A DNA stretch of 45,658 nucleotides from Clostridia bacterium (GCA_017427525.1 JAFRSP010000012.1:1-45658); one strand, 5' to 3'. Counted from the stretch's first letter, positions 25,667 through 34,661 are shown. The notes: generated by a model from the letters alone, not told the origin. Translations and numbers: made by a program.

Positions 25667-26161
25667 TCAGTCCAGAGGATCTCCCCAGGCGTCTTCGCGG
25701 ACAGATTCGCCGTCGCAGGCGGGGGATTCGGTCTCCTTGCAGCAATCCTCAGGGCAGGGGTCGCCCTCGCAGCACGGCGCATCCTTTGGGGGATCCGGTT
25801 CGATTTTTGCTCCGCACACGGCGCAGAAATTGGCCTTTTCGGAGACCGGACGGCCGCATGCAGGGCAGAAACGATAGACGGGGCCGGCTTCGGATCTGCG
25901 GCTGCGCAGTTCCTGAAGCTCTTTGATGCAGGCGTCGATCATGGCGATGAGCGCGCTGCGCGACATGTTATGGGTTGTGCGGCCCTTTTCCTGTTCATAG
26001 ACCGTCTGGCCGAGTTCGCGGTAGAGATCGGCAAGTTCGCTTTCCTTGGAAGAGATCGAAAAGCTCAGGCGGGTGCGCTGATAGAGTCCGTCGACCTTTT
26101 GTGCGACCACGTCGCCCGCCTGTCGGAGCGATTCGACAAGATCGTTTTTGTTGATGTTCAT
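25667..26161 (-). CDS. Zinc-ribbon protein with coiled coil and Cys-rich acidic tail
   Basis: 164 residues from ATG 26161 (AGGAGG upstream). Residues 5-90 are helical and charged, likely a coiled coil. A zinc ribbon follows with Cys99, Cys102, Cys113 and Cys116 (FCPACGRPV ... NFCAVCGAKI). The tail (124-164) is acidic and holds six further cysteines (130, 131, 136, 140, 141, 149), which is odd and could bind metal or be oxidation-sensitive. Last gene of the dtd-MBL-hemZ run, 69 bases after hemZ. No known function. Confidence 0.75.
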   Translation of the reverse strand: MNINKNDLVESLRQAGDVVAQKVDGLYQRTRLSFSISSKESELADLYRELGQTVYEQEKGRTTHNMSRSALIAMIDACIKELQELRSRRSEAGPVYRFCPACGRPVSEKANFCAVCGAKIEPDPPKDAPCCEGDPCPEDCCKETESPACDGESVREDAWGDPLD

Positions 26162-26230
26162 TGAGAATACCTCCTAAATCAAAGACAAGTCCGCGAAGAG
26201 AGCGCCTCCGAGGAAAAACGGAGTTCCGTC

Positions 26231-27673
26231 TCAAAAGGAGCGAGCGCGCTGCAAAAGAGTGATCAGCGTTTCTCTGTTGCGGCGCATCTTTTCCTTGTCG
26301 CGAATGTATTCGTGATAATACTTGTTGTGGAAGACCCGTTCGATCTTGCCGCCCGGCAGACCGACCACCTTGGAGACGCCACCGGCCCCCATGGCCACGA
26401 TGCTCTGGTACTCTCCCATGATATACACGTTGTAAAGCCCCTGGGTATCGGGAAGGGCATAACCCACGTTTTCGAGGTTGCCCAGCGTGTTGCGCTGCCG
26501 GTAGAGGTAATAGGGCTGATAACCCGCCTCCTTGGTTGCGGCGGAGGTGAAGGAAAGCATTTCAACGATATCGTTTGAGCCCTGTCGGGAGCGGTCCATG
26601 TCTTTGTATTCCAGACGGGCGGCGCGCTTGAGCGAGAGCGAATGCACCGTCAGATTTTCAGGGCGCAGAGCGATTGTGTCCTTAAGGCTCTTGCAGAAGG
26701 CTTCCACGGGTTCCTGCGGCAGACCGGCGATCAGATCCACATTGATTACACGGAAAGGGTAGCGGCGCACCAACTCGTAGGCGGCAAAGAAATCGTCCGC
26801 CGAGTGGGTGCGGCCAACACGGCGCAGTGTCTCGTCGTCGGTAGTCTGGGTATTCACACTGATGCGGTCTGCACCGCATGCGAGAATGGCCTCGAGCTTA
26901 TCCTGTGTGATGGTGTCGGGCCGTCCGGCCTCCACCGTGAATTCCGAGAGGGTCTTGGGATCGAGATACCGGGAGAAGATTCCCAGCACCTCGCGCAACT
27001 GCTCGGCCGAGAGGGTGGTGGGAGTGCCGCCGCCCATATAGATGGACTGCACCGGAACCGAGATTTTGTCGAGAGCCTTCATCGTCTGCTCTACCTCTTC
27101 CTTGAGGGCCTCCACATAGGCAGGGATGAAGCGCCCCTCTTTCTCTACGGAATGGGAGACAAAGGAGCAGTAGGAGCAGCGCGACGGGCAGAAGGGAATC
27201 CCGAGATAGAGGCTGACGGCGGAGGGATTGAGCTGTGCCAGCGCCTGCTGCTCGCTTCGCAGCACGCCGGCGCAGAGCGCCGTCTTGTCGGGGCTTGTGA
27301 AGCAATCCCGCAGCAGACGGTCGGCAGCTTCGCGCTCGGTCAGCCCGCTGTCGAGCAGACGCTTGACCAGCTTGGCAGGGCGGATGCCGGTGAGGGTTCC
27401 CCAGGGGGGCGTGATGCCGGTCAGGGCCTGACCGGCCTTATAGAAACTGCGGGCAATGGACTGCTCTGCAGGCTCGTCCTCCCGCGCTGTATCAACGGCC
27501 TGCGCCGTTTTCCCGTGCGCCGTGATCTCGGTAAAGGCAGTGCGCCCTTCCAGGCGGGAAACTGCCTGCAACCCGTCGTCGCGTTCCGCGGAAAAACCGG
27601 CTGCGGGGAAAAAGAGCAGCGCCAGCGTTTCGGTCAGGTAACGTTCCTCATGGCCCTGTAATATCAGCTTCAT
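26231..27673 (-). CDS. hemZ: HemZ-type radical SAM coproporphyrinogen dehydrogenase-like enzyme
   Basis: 480 residues. Radical SAM cluster CPSRCSYC gives Cys162, Cys166, Cys169 for the 4Fe-4S; the SAM-binding GGGTPT follows, then the HemN-like IGLPQE region (LIAGLPQEP). The N-terminal 150 residues with WGTLTGIRPAKLV are characteristic of the HemZ subgroup, as is the C-terminal extension. HemZ is named for oxygen-independent coproporphyrinogen III oxidation, though its activity in many clostridia without full heme synthesis is unproven. ATG 27673 overlaps the stop of the MBL gene by four bases (ATGA), so coupled. Confidence 0.9.
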   Translation of the reverse strand: MKLILQGHEERYLTETLALLFFPAAGFSAERDDGLQAVSRLEGRTAFTEITAHGKTAQAVDTAREDEPAEQSIARSFYKAGQALTGITPPWGTLTGIRPAKLVKRLLDSGLTEREAADRLLRDCFTSPDKTALCAGVLRSEQQALAQLNPSAVSLYLGIPFCPSRCSYCSFVSHSVEKEGRFIPAYVEALKEEVEQTMKALDKISVPVQSIYMGGGTPTTLSAEQLREVLGIFSRYLDPKTLSEFTVEAGRPDTITQDKLEAILACGADRISVNTQTTDDETLRRVGRTHSADDFFAAYELVRRYPFRVINVDLIAGLPQEPVEAFCKSLKDTIALRPENLTVHSLSLKRAARLEYKDMDRSRQGSNDIVEMLSFTSAATKEAGYQPYYLYRQRNTLGNLENVGYALPDTQGLYNVYIMGEYQSIVAMGAGGVSKVVGLPGGKIERVFHNKYYHEYIRDKEKMRRNRETLITLLQRARSF

Positions 27674-28299
27674 ACAGCCTTAAAATAGGGGTTGTTGGCC
27701 TTTTCGTAAGCCAGGGTGCTGAATTCCTCATGGCCGGGGAGCACCTGCAAATCGCCTTCAATTCCGCCGAGCACCACCGAAATGGAGTGACGGAGCTGGG
27801 AGGCTGACCCTCCGGGGAAGTCGGTACGACCGACGTCGTCGTGGAAAAGGGTGTCGCCGGTAAAGAGATAGGGGGCGGCTTCCAGACAGATCCCGCCGGG
27901 CGTGTGGCCGGGGGTGTGGTAAACGGTGAGAGTGATATCGCCTGCAGTCAGTTTATCCCCATGGTGAAGCAGAATATCAGGCGCTGCAGGCCTGAGCCCC
28001 AGATTGGCGCCCCCGAACTGGCGGAAGGCCATCTCCGAGGTCAGAAAATGGGCGTCGTCCTCATGAATGCAGACCAGCCCGCCGAAGCGATCCTTCACCT
28101 CGGCCAGCAGGCCGGTATGATCGCCGTGGCCGTGGGTGGCAATGAGATATTTCAACTTACAGGGGCACTGCTCCAGGAACTGAAAAAGCTCGGGATTGAT
28201 AAAGCCCGGATCGATGAGAACGGCTTCGCCCGCCTTCTCGTCCATGAGGATATAGGTGTTCACGAACATCATGGAGCTCGAGATATGATGCAGCTTCAT
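27670..28299 (-). CDS. MBL-fold hydrolase (glyoxalase II-like)
   Basis: 209 residues. Metallo-beta-lactamase fold with the metal motif THGHGDH (His56, His58, Asp60, His61), a second His in HTPGHTPGGICLE, the Asp in FTGDTLF and the last His in VLPGHEE. The size fits the YcbL-like glyoxalase II group, which lacks the full C-terminal lid of GloB. Likely thioester hydrolase; substrate unknown. Placed 15 bases after dtd and overlapping hemZ by four bases. ATG 28299, preceded by AAAGGAG. Confidence 0.88.
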   Translation of the reverse strand: MKLHHISSSMMFVNTYILMDEKAGEAVLIDPGFINPELFQFLEQCPCKLKYLIATHGHGDHTGLLAEVKDRFGGLVCIHEDDAHFLTSEMAFRQFGGANLGLRPAAPDILLHHGDKLTAGDITLTVYHTPGHTPGGICLEAAPYLFTGDTLFHDDVGRTDFPGGSASQLRHSISVVLGGIEGDLQVLPGHEEFSTLAYEKANNPYFKAV

Positions 28300-28314
28300 A
28301 GGGATTTACTCCTT

Positions 28315-28770
28315 TCACGAAAAGCTGTTTTCGCCTTTTTCAACAATGAGTGTGATGGGTCCGTCGTTGAGCAGAGAGACCTTCATGTCGGCGCCGAACA
28401 CACCGCTTTCCACAGGGAAGCCAAGCCCCCGAAGGGTCTGCTTGAAAAGTTCAAAGAGATAGGTGGCGCGCTCCGGACGTTCGGCCTTGATAAAAGAGGG
28501 ACGATTGCCCTTGCGGCAGTCGCCGGCAATGGTAAAATTGGGCACGACCAGCAGGTTCCCGTCGATATCCTTGAGAGATTTGTTGAGCTTGCCGTTTTCA
28601 TCTTCAAAGACGCGCAGATTCGAGATTTTTTCGGCCAGCCACCGGCAGTCGTCGTCACTGTCGCCGCTCCAGACGCCCAGCAGGACAAGGAAGCCCCGTC
28701 CAATAGCGCCCACGGTGACGCCGTCGATCACGACATCCGCATGAGATACGCGCTGAACCACGGCTTTCAT
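28315..28770 (-). CDS. dtd: D-aminoacyl-tRNA deacylase (DTD1)
   Basis: 151 residues, family length. Hydrolyses D-aminoacyl (and glycyl-) tRNA as proof-reading. The cis Gly-Pro motif is intact (LNDGPIT, Gly137-Pro138). The other hallmark, usually SQFTL, here reads VPNFTIAGD (77-83), so the catalytic-site Ser-Gln pair is replaced by Pro-Asn; the following CRKGNRPSF is normal. First gene of a four-gene run; ATG 28770 follows AAAGGGGG. Function is likely retained since this variant keeps backbone contacts, but that is an inference. Confidence 0.92.
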   Translation of the reverse strand: MKAVVQRVSHADVVIDGVTVGAIGRGFLVLLGVWSGDSDDDCRWLAEKISNLRVFEDENGKLNKSLKDIDGNLLVVPNFTIAGDCRKGNRPSFIKAERPERATYLFELFKQTLRGLGFPVESGVFGADMKVSLLNDGPITLIVEKGENSFS

Positions 28771-29127
28771 GGATATTCCCCCTTTGTTACGATACTACGG
28801 TCTACCGATTTTTTTCGGTTTACCGTTCAAAGACTTTGCGAAGCAAAGACATAACCGCCCGCTGGGCAAAGGGCTTTTTTGCGAAAAGAGCCGATCTGCC
28901 AAAAGAGAGCGGACCGCCATCCACAGCCCTGCCGGCAGACCAAACGGGAACAGATATTTCGTCCGCAGGCTTGCGCCTAAGAAACCCCTTGCGGGACAGA
29001 TAGGAAGCCGCCGATGTTTCCCCCTGGTTTGCCCGCATGGGCAGGAAGATCGGTCGAATCCCCCTGGCGCTTTGTCCGTCGCGCCGCAGAAGACGGCGGG
29101 AAGAAACGCCGGACAGGGTGGAAAGGG
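28771..29127. other. Intergenic region upstream of dtd
   Basis: 357 bases. Contains two short inverted repeats (ACCGA/TCGGT near 28803-28818, CTTTGC/GCAAAG near 28833-28847) and a longer imperfect one after the DAK stop (TGTCCG/CGGACA around 29068-29118). No protein-like frame, no consensus promoter and no clear T-run terminator were found. Confidence 0.5.
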
Positions 29128-30804
29128 TTATTCCACCGAGACAATATAGCTATAGACCGGCTGACCGCCCCAGATCAGCGAGAGTTCCACGCTGGAGGGG
29201 AGCTTGCGCTTGAGCTGTTCGCTCAGCTTTGCCGCGGTGACCTGCGTGACGTCGGCCCCGAAAAAGATGGTGACGAACTCAGAGGCGTCGTCCACCATGG
29301 CGGAGAGCATCTTGAGCAGGGCGCGCTCGGGCGTTTTTTCAACGGCCAGCAGGTTCTTCCCGCACAGAGCCATCATTTCCCCTTTGCGTACACGGCGCCC
29401 ATCCACTTCTGAATCGCGGACGGCATAGGTGATCTGGCCGCTCTTCACGGTTTCGATGCCCTGGAGCATGGCGGCGTTGTTTTCCTCGGGCGACAGCGTT
29501 TCATCGAAGTGGGTGAGGGCGGCCATTCCCTCGGGAATGGTGTGGCTTGGCAGGACAAACACTTGCTTATCGGTCATTTTGGCCGCCATCTGGGCCGTGA
29601 GAATGATATTGGAATTGTTGGGCAGGACGAAAACGGTCTCGGCCGGCGTGGCGTCGATCGAAGCCAAAACATCCTCGATTGCGGGGTTCATGGTCTGCCC
29701 GCCGGTGACGATCTCATCCACCAGGAAGTCGCGGAACACCTGGGTGATCCCTTCACCGGGCGAAACGGCGACAAAGCCATAGGGCTTCTCCGGCTCAGCG
29801 ATCTTGCGGAACTCAGGTTTCATCTGGGCGACGAAGTCGCCGTATTGCTCGATCATATTCTCGATCTTGATGCCCGAGAGGTATCCGTATTTCAGAGCCT
29901 CCTGAAGCACACGGCCGGGGGCATTGCTGTGCACATGAACCTTGATCACGTCTTTGTCGTCGACAAAAACGAGGGAATCGCCGATCTTGTCAAGATAGGC
30001 GCGAAGCGCCTCAGGGCTGCGCAGCCGCTTGCTGGTGGTCTTGTTGATAAAGAATTCGGTGCAATAGGCGAATTTGATATCCTCGGGGTTGAGGGCGGCG
30101 AGATCGATATGGGGGTGATCCTTCTGATCGGCTCCCGCGGCAGGGGCGGCAGGAGCCGCTTCGGCGGACTCTTCCCCAGCGGCGGAAACAGGAACGCCCT
30201 CGACCAGGAAATGGAGCATACCCTCTAGAAGGTAAACATAGCCCTGACCGCCTGAATCGACCACACCGGCTTTTTTCAGCACCGGAAGCAGGTCGGGGGT
30301 CTTTGCGAGGGCCTCTTTTGCCACATCCAGCATGCGCGAAAGCAGGGCCTCGATCTCAACGCCGCCGATCGCGGCCTCCGTGGCAGCCTCCGCGGCAAGG
30401 CGGGAAACGGTCAGGATCGTGCCCTCGGTGGGCTTCATCACGGCCTTGTAGGCAGATTTCACACCGGCGTCGAAGGCGGCGGCCAAAAGGACGGCGTCGG
30501 CCTCCTCGGCCCCGGAGAGTTCCTTGGCAAAGCCGCGGAAGAGCAGAGAGGTAATCACACCGGAATTTCCGCGGGCGTTTTTGAGAAAAAGGGAGGCGGC
30601 GGTTTCCGCAACTTCGCCGCATCCGCCCTGGGCGCCGCGGAGCACCGAGGCGCCGCCGAGCAGGGTCATAGCCATATTCGTGCCGGTATCGCCGTCCGGC
30701 ACGGGGAAAACATTGAGATCGTTGATCTCGGTCTTGTGCTTCTCCACATTGTAGGCGCCTGAGAGGATCGCATCGCGGAGCTTGGCACCGTTGATGGTAT
30801 TCAA
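29128..30804 (-). CDS. DAK-domain protein, fatty acid kinase subunit A-like (FakA/YloV)
   Basis: 558 residues. N-terminal dihydroxyacetone-kinase-like nucleotide domain with PVPDGDTGTNM (35-45) and GNSGVI; the central DegV-interacting region follows a Glu/Ala-rich linker (about 222-242); C-terminal domain ends YSYIVSVE. FakA phosphorylates fatty acids held by a FakB (DegV) partner at the membrane; no FakB gene is in this window. Downstream of the Asp23 gene by 17 bases, the arrangement also found in Bacillus (yloU-yloV). ATG 30804 behind AGGAGG. Confidence 0.9.
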   Translation of the reverse strand: MNTINGAKLRDAILSGAYNVEKHKTEINDLNVFPVPDGDTGTNMAMTLLGGASVLRGAQGGCGEVAETAASLFLKNARGNSGVITSLLFRGFAKELSGAEEADAVLLAAAFDAGVKSAYKAVMKPTEGTILTVSRLAAEAATEAAIGGVEIEALLSRMLDVAKEALAKTPDLLPVLKKAGVVDSGGQGYVYLLEGMLHFLVEGVPVSAAGEESAEAAPAAPAAGADQKDHPHIDLAALNPEDIKFAYCTEFFINKTTSKRLRSPEALRAYLDKIGDSLVFVDDKDVIKVHVHSNAPGRVLQEALKYGYLSGIKIENMIEQYGDFVAQMKPEFRKIAEPEKPYGFVAVSPGEGITQVFRDFLVDEIVTGGQTMNPAIEDVLASIDATPAETVFVLPNNSNIILTAQMAAKMTDKQVFVLPSHTIPEGMAALTHFDETLSPEENNAAMLQGIETVKSGQITYAVRDSEVDGRRVRKGEMMALCGKNLLAVEKTPERALLKMLSAMVDDASEFVTIFFGADVTQVTAAKLSEQLKRKLPSSVELSLIWGGQPVYSYIVSVE

Positions 30805-30821
30805 TTCCGTTTGTCCTCCTC

Positions 30822-31172
30822 TTAGGCTTTCATATCGTCCACGCAGATGGTGACCTCATGCACCGTGAGTCCGGTCAGTTCTTCTACCGTATAACGCACC
30901 TTGTTGACGATGCTGCTGGAAATGGCAGCGATATTGAGACCGTAGATCACGACAATATGCAGTTCGATGGACACCATGTCCTCCCCGACAGGGATAACAC
31001 GGACGCCTTTGTCGAGCCGGTTGCGCCGGAACAGAGAGACAAAGTTTTCCACCGAGTCCTTGGCGGCCATCCCGGCGACGCCGAAGCATTCGTTGACGGC
31101 CCGTCCCACGATGGTTTCGAGAACCTCGCCGGAGATGTTGATCTCTCCGAGAGCGGTTTCCACTTTTACCAT
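30822..31172 (-). CDS. Asp23/Gls24 family (YloU-like) protein
   Basis: 116 residues from ATG 31172 (GGGAGG close upstream; the longer frame to 31286 covers the promoter and leader). Small alpha/beta protein of the alkaline-shock/Gls24 family with GEINISGEVLETIVGRAVNECFGVAGM, VIPVGEDMVSIELHIVVIYGLNI and VEELTGLTVHEVTI. In Firmicutes it is tied to envelope stress and phospholipid metabolism and is paired with the DAK gene. Starts its own transcript. Confidence 0.92.
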   Translation of the reverse strand: MVKVETALGEINISGEVLETIVGRAVNECFGVAGMAAKDSVENFVSLFRRNRLDKGVRVIPVGEDMVSIELHIVVIYGLNIAAISSSIVNKVRYTVEELTGLTVHEVTICVDDMKA

Positions 31173-31268
31173 GTCGTACCTCCCATGCGTTTTTGCATAT
31201 TTGAAATCAAGAATCAGCTGGGTTTCAAAAGGGAAAACCAAACGGGTTTTCCCGCAGAATACCAACTT

Positions 31269-31297
31269 AGTATAGCATAGTTCCATGGGAATAACAA
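31269..31297 (-). promoter_or_regulatory. Promoter of asp23-dak
   Basis: On minus TTGTTA (31297-31292), 17-base spacer, TATACT (31274-31269). Confidence 0.75.
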
Positions 31298-31376
31298 GAT
31301 AAAGGCGAGATTTGTACGAGGGGGTGTTTCAGGGGCAGCTCAGAAGAATAGGCACAGAAAACAGGGGGAATCAAAC

Positions 31377-31407
31377 AGGAGAGGAAGGCAGATCGCCTTC
31401 CTCTCCT
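31377..31407 (-). terminator. Hairpin after the peptide-binding lipoprotein gene
   Basis: 13-base perfect stem AGGAGAGGAAGGC (31377-31389) / GCCTTCCTCTCCT (31395-31407), loop AGATC; on minus followed by TGTTTGATT, a modest T tail. Confidence 0.65.
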
Positions 31408-31487
31408 GGGGTGCACGGCATACAAAGACAACGTAAAGAAGAAAAAGAAACCGATGAAACAGGCGGCGGGATAAATAAACAGGGGGA

Positions 31488-33017
31488 TTATTCTCCTGAA
31501 AGGGTGAGCTGCTCCAGGCCTGCCAATGGGTTGGTGGGGGTCGGAGCGAGGACCGTTTCAAGGGCAGGCTCTCCCAGCACGAGCTCTTCGATGGAGAAGT
31601 AGAGCGGAATCACCGGCGTTTCCCGGTCAAGGGCTTCGATCATGGCGAATGCAGCGGCCTCCAGCTGCTCGGCAGAGGCGGACTTCATGGCGCGCAGCGC
31701 CTCGTCCAGAGCGGCGGAGGAAAAGCGGGCTGTGTTGAGAGAGCCGCCGGTCTCCACCAGCGGGGAGAGGTTCATATCGGGAGTCAGCCGAACCTCTCCG
31801 AGATAGAGATCGAAGCTGCCGGAGGCGACCAGACGGGGATACTCCGCAGCGGAAGCTTCCACCGGCGTTACCGCATAGCCGAAGTCGGTCAGCTGGTTGA
31901 CGATCGAAAGGGCGAGAGCTGCCCGTCCGGCATTTGCACCGTTGTAAAGCAGGCGCAGCGACAGTGTTTTGCCGGAGGTGCTGGTGAGCAGGCCGGTCTC
32001 CTCGTTGAGAAGATATCCCTCCTCCCGCAGCGCGGTCTCGGCATATGAGGGGTCGGTCCCGCGGGAAACGGCCGCGGAATCAAAGAGGAACCATCGCGGA
32101 TTGATGGGAGACAGTGCCACGAAGCCGCCGCTTGCAACGTTGTCGTCCAGCAGGGTAGAGCGGGAGAGAACAGCCGAAAGGGCCCGCCTCAGCGGCGCCG
32201 TGGAGAGGGCGGCGCAGGAGGGGTTGACCCCCAAGAAGACCAGATTGTTGGTCACGCTGCGCAGGCTGTTCAGGGTGAGCTTTGAGCCGAAGGTGGTCAT
32301 AAGGGAGAGATTCCCCGCGCTGAGGGAGAAGGCGGCAGACTGCTGGTCCGGAGCGTCCACCAGCGAGATCTCGGTCAGCGGAATCCTTCCCCCGATCCAG
32401 TCTTCGTTTCGAACCAGACACGCGTTCAACGCATCGAATCGGTATTTCCCGCTGCCGACGGAAGTGGAACCCTCTCCTGCCGAACCCTGTTTTACGATCG
32501 GGATCTCGAGCAGCGATGCAAACAGGCTGTTTTCCCTCCGCAGCGTGATAAGAAGCGAGGTTTCGTCGAGCTGCTCCACCGCGGCCACGTCGCGCAGACG
32601 CGCATCGTAATGGGTGCCCCCTTCGAGGATGCGGCTGAAGGTTGCCGCCACATCGGCGGCGGTGAGGGGGGTTCCGTCCTGAAAGCGGACATTCGGCCGC
32701 AGCGTAACGGTCACACGCAGGCCTTCCGTTTCGATCGACTGCGCCAAAAAGGGGATGGGCCGCATCGTTTCGTCGAGCAGGACCAGCGGATCGTAGAGGA
32801 GGGCGCAGAGCTCGAAATTGACGCGGCTCGTAGTGGTCAGGGGATCGAAAGAAGCTGTTTTGACATAGGGCAGGCTGATCGAGTCCGGGAGTTCCACGGC
32901 AGCGCCTTCCACGTTTTTTTTCGGCGGCTCTGCCGACTCGCTGGTTTTACAGGCGCAAAGCAGCAGACAGAGCCCCAGACAGAGCGCAAATCCCCATCGA
33001 TACAGAGCACGGCGCAT
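31488..33017 (-). CDS. Family 5 extracellular solute-binding lipoprotein (peptide/oligopeptide type)
   Basis: 509 residues from ATG 33017 (AAAGGAG upstream). N-terminal lipoprotein signal ending LLLCAC, with Cys23 as the likely lipidated residue. The mature protein has SBP_bac_5 landmarks: FELCALLYDPLV, VTLRPNVRFQDGTPLTAADVAATF and a C-terminal VIPLYFSIEEL. Captures peptides (or nickel, opines) for an ABC importer, but no permease or ATPase gene lies beside it. Its ATG overlaps the stop of pgeF by one base (TAATG), so it is coupled to that gene, an unusual partner. Confidence 0.88.
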   Translation of the reverse strand: MRRALYRWGFALCLGLCLLLCACKTSESAEPPKKNVEGAAVELPDSISLPYVKTASFDPLTTTSRVNFELCALLYDPLVLLDETMRPIPFLAQSIETEGLRVTVTLRPNVRFQDGTPLTAADVAATFSRILEGGTHYDARLRDVAAVEQLDETSLLITLRRENSLFASLLEIPIVKQGSAGEGSTSVGSGKYRFDALNACLVRNEDWIGGRIPLTEISLVDAPDQQSAAFSLSAGNLSLMTTFGSKLTLNSLRSVTNNLVFLGVNPSCAALSTAPLRRALSAVLSRSTLLDDNVASGGFVALSPINPRWFLFDSAAVSRGTDPSYAETALREEGYLLNEETGLLTSTSGKTLSLRLLYNGANAGRAALALSIVNQLTDFGYAVTPVEASAAEYPRLVASGSFDLYLGEVRLTPDMNLSPLVETGGSLNTARFSSAALDEALRAMKSASAEQLEAAAFAMIEALDRETPVIPLYFSIEELVLGEPALETVLAPTPTNPLAGLEQLTLSGE

Positions 33018-33841
33018 TACAGGGTCTCCTTTCTGCGGCCGATCAGGGCCATCAACACGCCGCGGCGCTCTCCGTGCACGCGGTGTGAAAAGTAGCGTTC
33101 CGGATGTTCGAAGCAGCATTCGTTGAGGCAGGTGATATGGTCTTCCCGCATGCCCATTTCAAGTCCCGTCAGTTCCACAGCGTGCCAGAGGTCGATATGG
33201 GGCTTGGCAAAGCCCTGTAAAATAAGCTCGGGATGCGAGGGAAAGGTTTCCCGAAAGAGCTCCGCAACCTCTTCCCCCACTTCAAAGCAGGAGGGACAGA
33301 TCGAAGGCCCGATAGCCATCAGGGTCTGTGAGGGGTCGATGTGAAACTCCTCGATCATCCGCTGCAGCGCCACGGCCAGAATGCGCTTCTGCGTTCCGCG
33401 CCAGCCCGAATGCACGGCGGCGCAGACCCCCTTGTCGGGGGCATAGAGCAGCAGGGGAATGCAGTCGGCATAGTAGCAAACGGGGAAGATGCCGGCCTCG
33501 CCGGTGATCATACCGTCGGCCTGGGTGAAGGCATGGCCCACAAAGGGATTGGCCACGCCGTCGCGCTCGGCCAGCAGCACACGGGCGGAGTGGACCTGCC
33601 GTGTGGCGGCGATGCGTTCGGGGTCTGCCCCAAGCAGATCGGCCAGAATGCGGTAGTTTTCGGTCACGCGTTCGGGGCGGTCTCCACGGGAAAAGCCGAA
33701 GTTGAAGGCGGCATGATCTCCCTGACTGACTCCGCCGGCCCGGGTGGGAAATCCCGCCGCAAGCTCCGGAATGCGCGCAAAGTCGGGCGTGGTGAGATAG
33801 GGGATATTGTGTTTCACGATGGTGAGCTTTTCAAATTTCAT
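33017..33841 (-). CDS. pgeF: Purine nucleoside phosphorylase/laccase-domain protein (PgeF/YfiH)
   Basis: 274 residues, family length. Motifs: RQVHSARV, QADGMIT, CYYADCIPLLLY, AAVHSGWRGT and GPSICPSCFEVG; the His-Cys-His metal site of the YfiH/LACC1 fold is complete. Members are reported as purine nucleoside phosphorylase/adenosine deaminase-type enzymes and, in E. coli, as peptidoglycan-editing factor. ATG 33841 follows AGGAGG. Couples to the downstream lipoprotein gene via a TAATG overlap and lies 52 bases after ymdB. Confidence 0.9.
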   Translation of the reverse strand: MKFEKLTIVKHNIPYLTTPDFARIPELAAGFPTRAGGVSQGDHAAFNFGFSRGDRPERVTENYRILADLLGADPERIAATRQVHSARVLLAERDGVANPFVGHAFTQADGMITGEAGIFPVCYYADCIPLLLYAPDKGVCAAVHSGWRGTQKRILAVALQRMIEEFHIDPSQTLMAIGPSICPSCFEVGEEVAELFRETFPSHPELILQGFAKPHIDLWHAVELTGLEMGMREDHITCLNECCFEHPERYFSHRVHGERRGVLMALIGRRKETL

Positions 33842-33893
33842 AGAGTCCTCCTAAGGTGGACAAAGCAGCTTCGCAGCGGTATCGGGAAGAGCG

Positions 33894-34661
33894 TCAGCGG
33901 ATCTGGATGCGCTCGATCGAACGGGCTTTGCCATCCTCGCCGACCTCGACCAGGGCGCCGCAAAGAGAGACCTCGCCCGCGCCCGGCTTGAAGCGAACCG
34001 AAATTCCGGTGAGAAACCGTTCCACGACCTCCTGGGTGCCGACTCCCAGAATCGAATCCTCGGGACCGGTCATGCCCAGATCGGTGATCGAAGCGGTTCC
34101 GCTTGGAGAGACGGTCTCGTCGGCAGTCTGCACATGGGTGTGGGTGCCCACAACGACCGAAACTCTGCCATCCAGATAGGCGCGGAGCGCCAGCTTTTCA
34201 CTGGTGGCCTCGGCGTGAAAGTCGACGATCCGGATGGGGATATCCGCAAGACGTTCCAGCATGCGGTCGGCCGTGCGGAAGGGGCAATCGACATTGGTGG
34301 CCAGATAGGTCCGCCCGATCAGATTGAGAACGGCCACCTTACCGAAGGGGGTGGCATAGATTCCGAGCCCGCTGCCCGGCGCATCGGGATAGTTGTGAGG
34401 ACGCAGCACGGCGGAGTCTTCATCCAGCAGGGCGCGCAGTTCCCAGCGGCCAAAGGTGTGGTTGCCGCCTGTCAGCACGTCGACCCCCGCATTCTGAAGA
34501 CGGCGTACGTCGGTGGGGAGCAGGCCGTTTCCGACCGAGGCGTTTTCACCGTTTGCCACAACGAAATCTGCCGCAAGCCGGCGGCGGATCCCCCACAGCC
34601 TCTTTTCCAGAAAGTCGCAGCCGGCCGCGCCGACGATATCGCCGATCAAGAGAATATTCAT
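33894..34661 (-). CDS. YmdB-family metallophosphoesterase
   Basis: 255 residues. Binuclear metal phosphoesterase of TIGR00282 type with IGDIVG, VANGENAS, GGNHTFG, DFHAEATSEK and GTHTHVQTAD as metal and active-site motifs. Bacillus YmdB is a 2',3'-cyclic nucleotide phosphodiesterase that affects biofilm and motility choice, and neighbours rny there too; the same pairing here (rny-ymdB) supports the assignment. ATG 34661 sits behind AGGAG. A terminator separates it from rny, so it may have its own promoter. Confidence 0.93.
   Translation of the reverse strand: MNILLIGDIVGAAGCDFLEKRLWGIRRRLAADFVVANGENASVGNGLLPTDVRRLQNAGVDVLTGGNHTFGRWELRALLDEDSAVLRPHNYPDAPGSGLGIYATPFGKVAVLNLIGRTYLATNVDCPFRTADRMLERLADIPIRIVDFHAEATSEKLALRAYLDGRVSVVVGTHTHVQTADETVSPSGTASITDLGMTGPEDSILGVGTQEVVERFLTGISVRFKPGAGEVSLCGALVEVGEDGKARSIERIQIR

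Noticed and set aside
29041-29075. GGTCGAATCC, like a tRNA T-arm, considered as a possible suppressor tRNA
   Set aside because: The T-stem does not pair, and no acceptor or anticodon arm with CUA can be folded around it.
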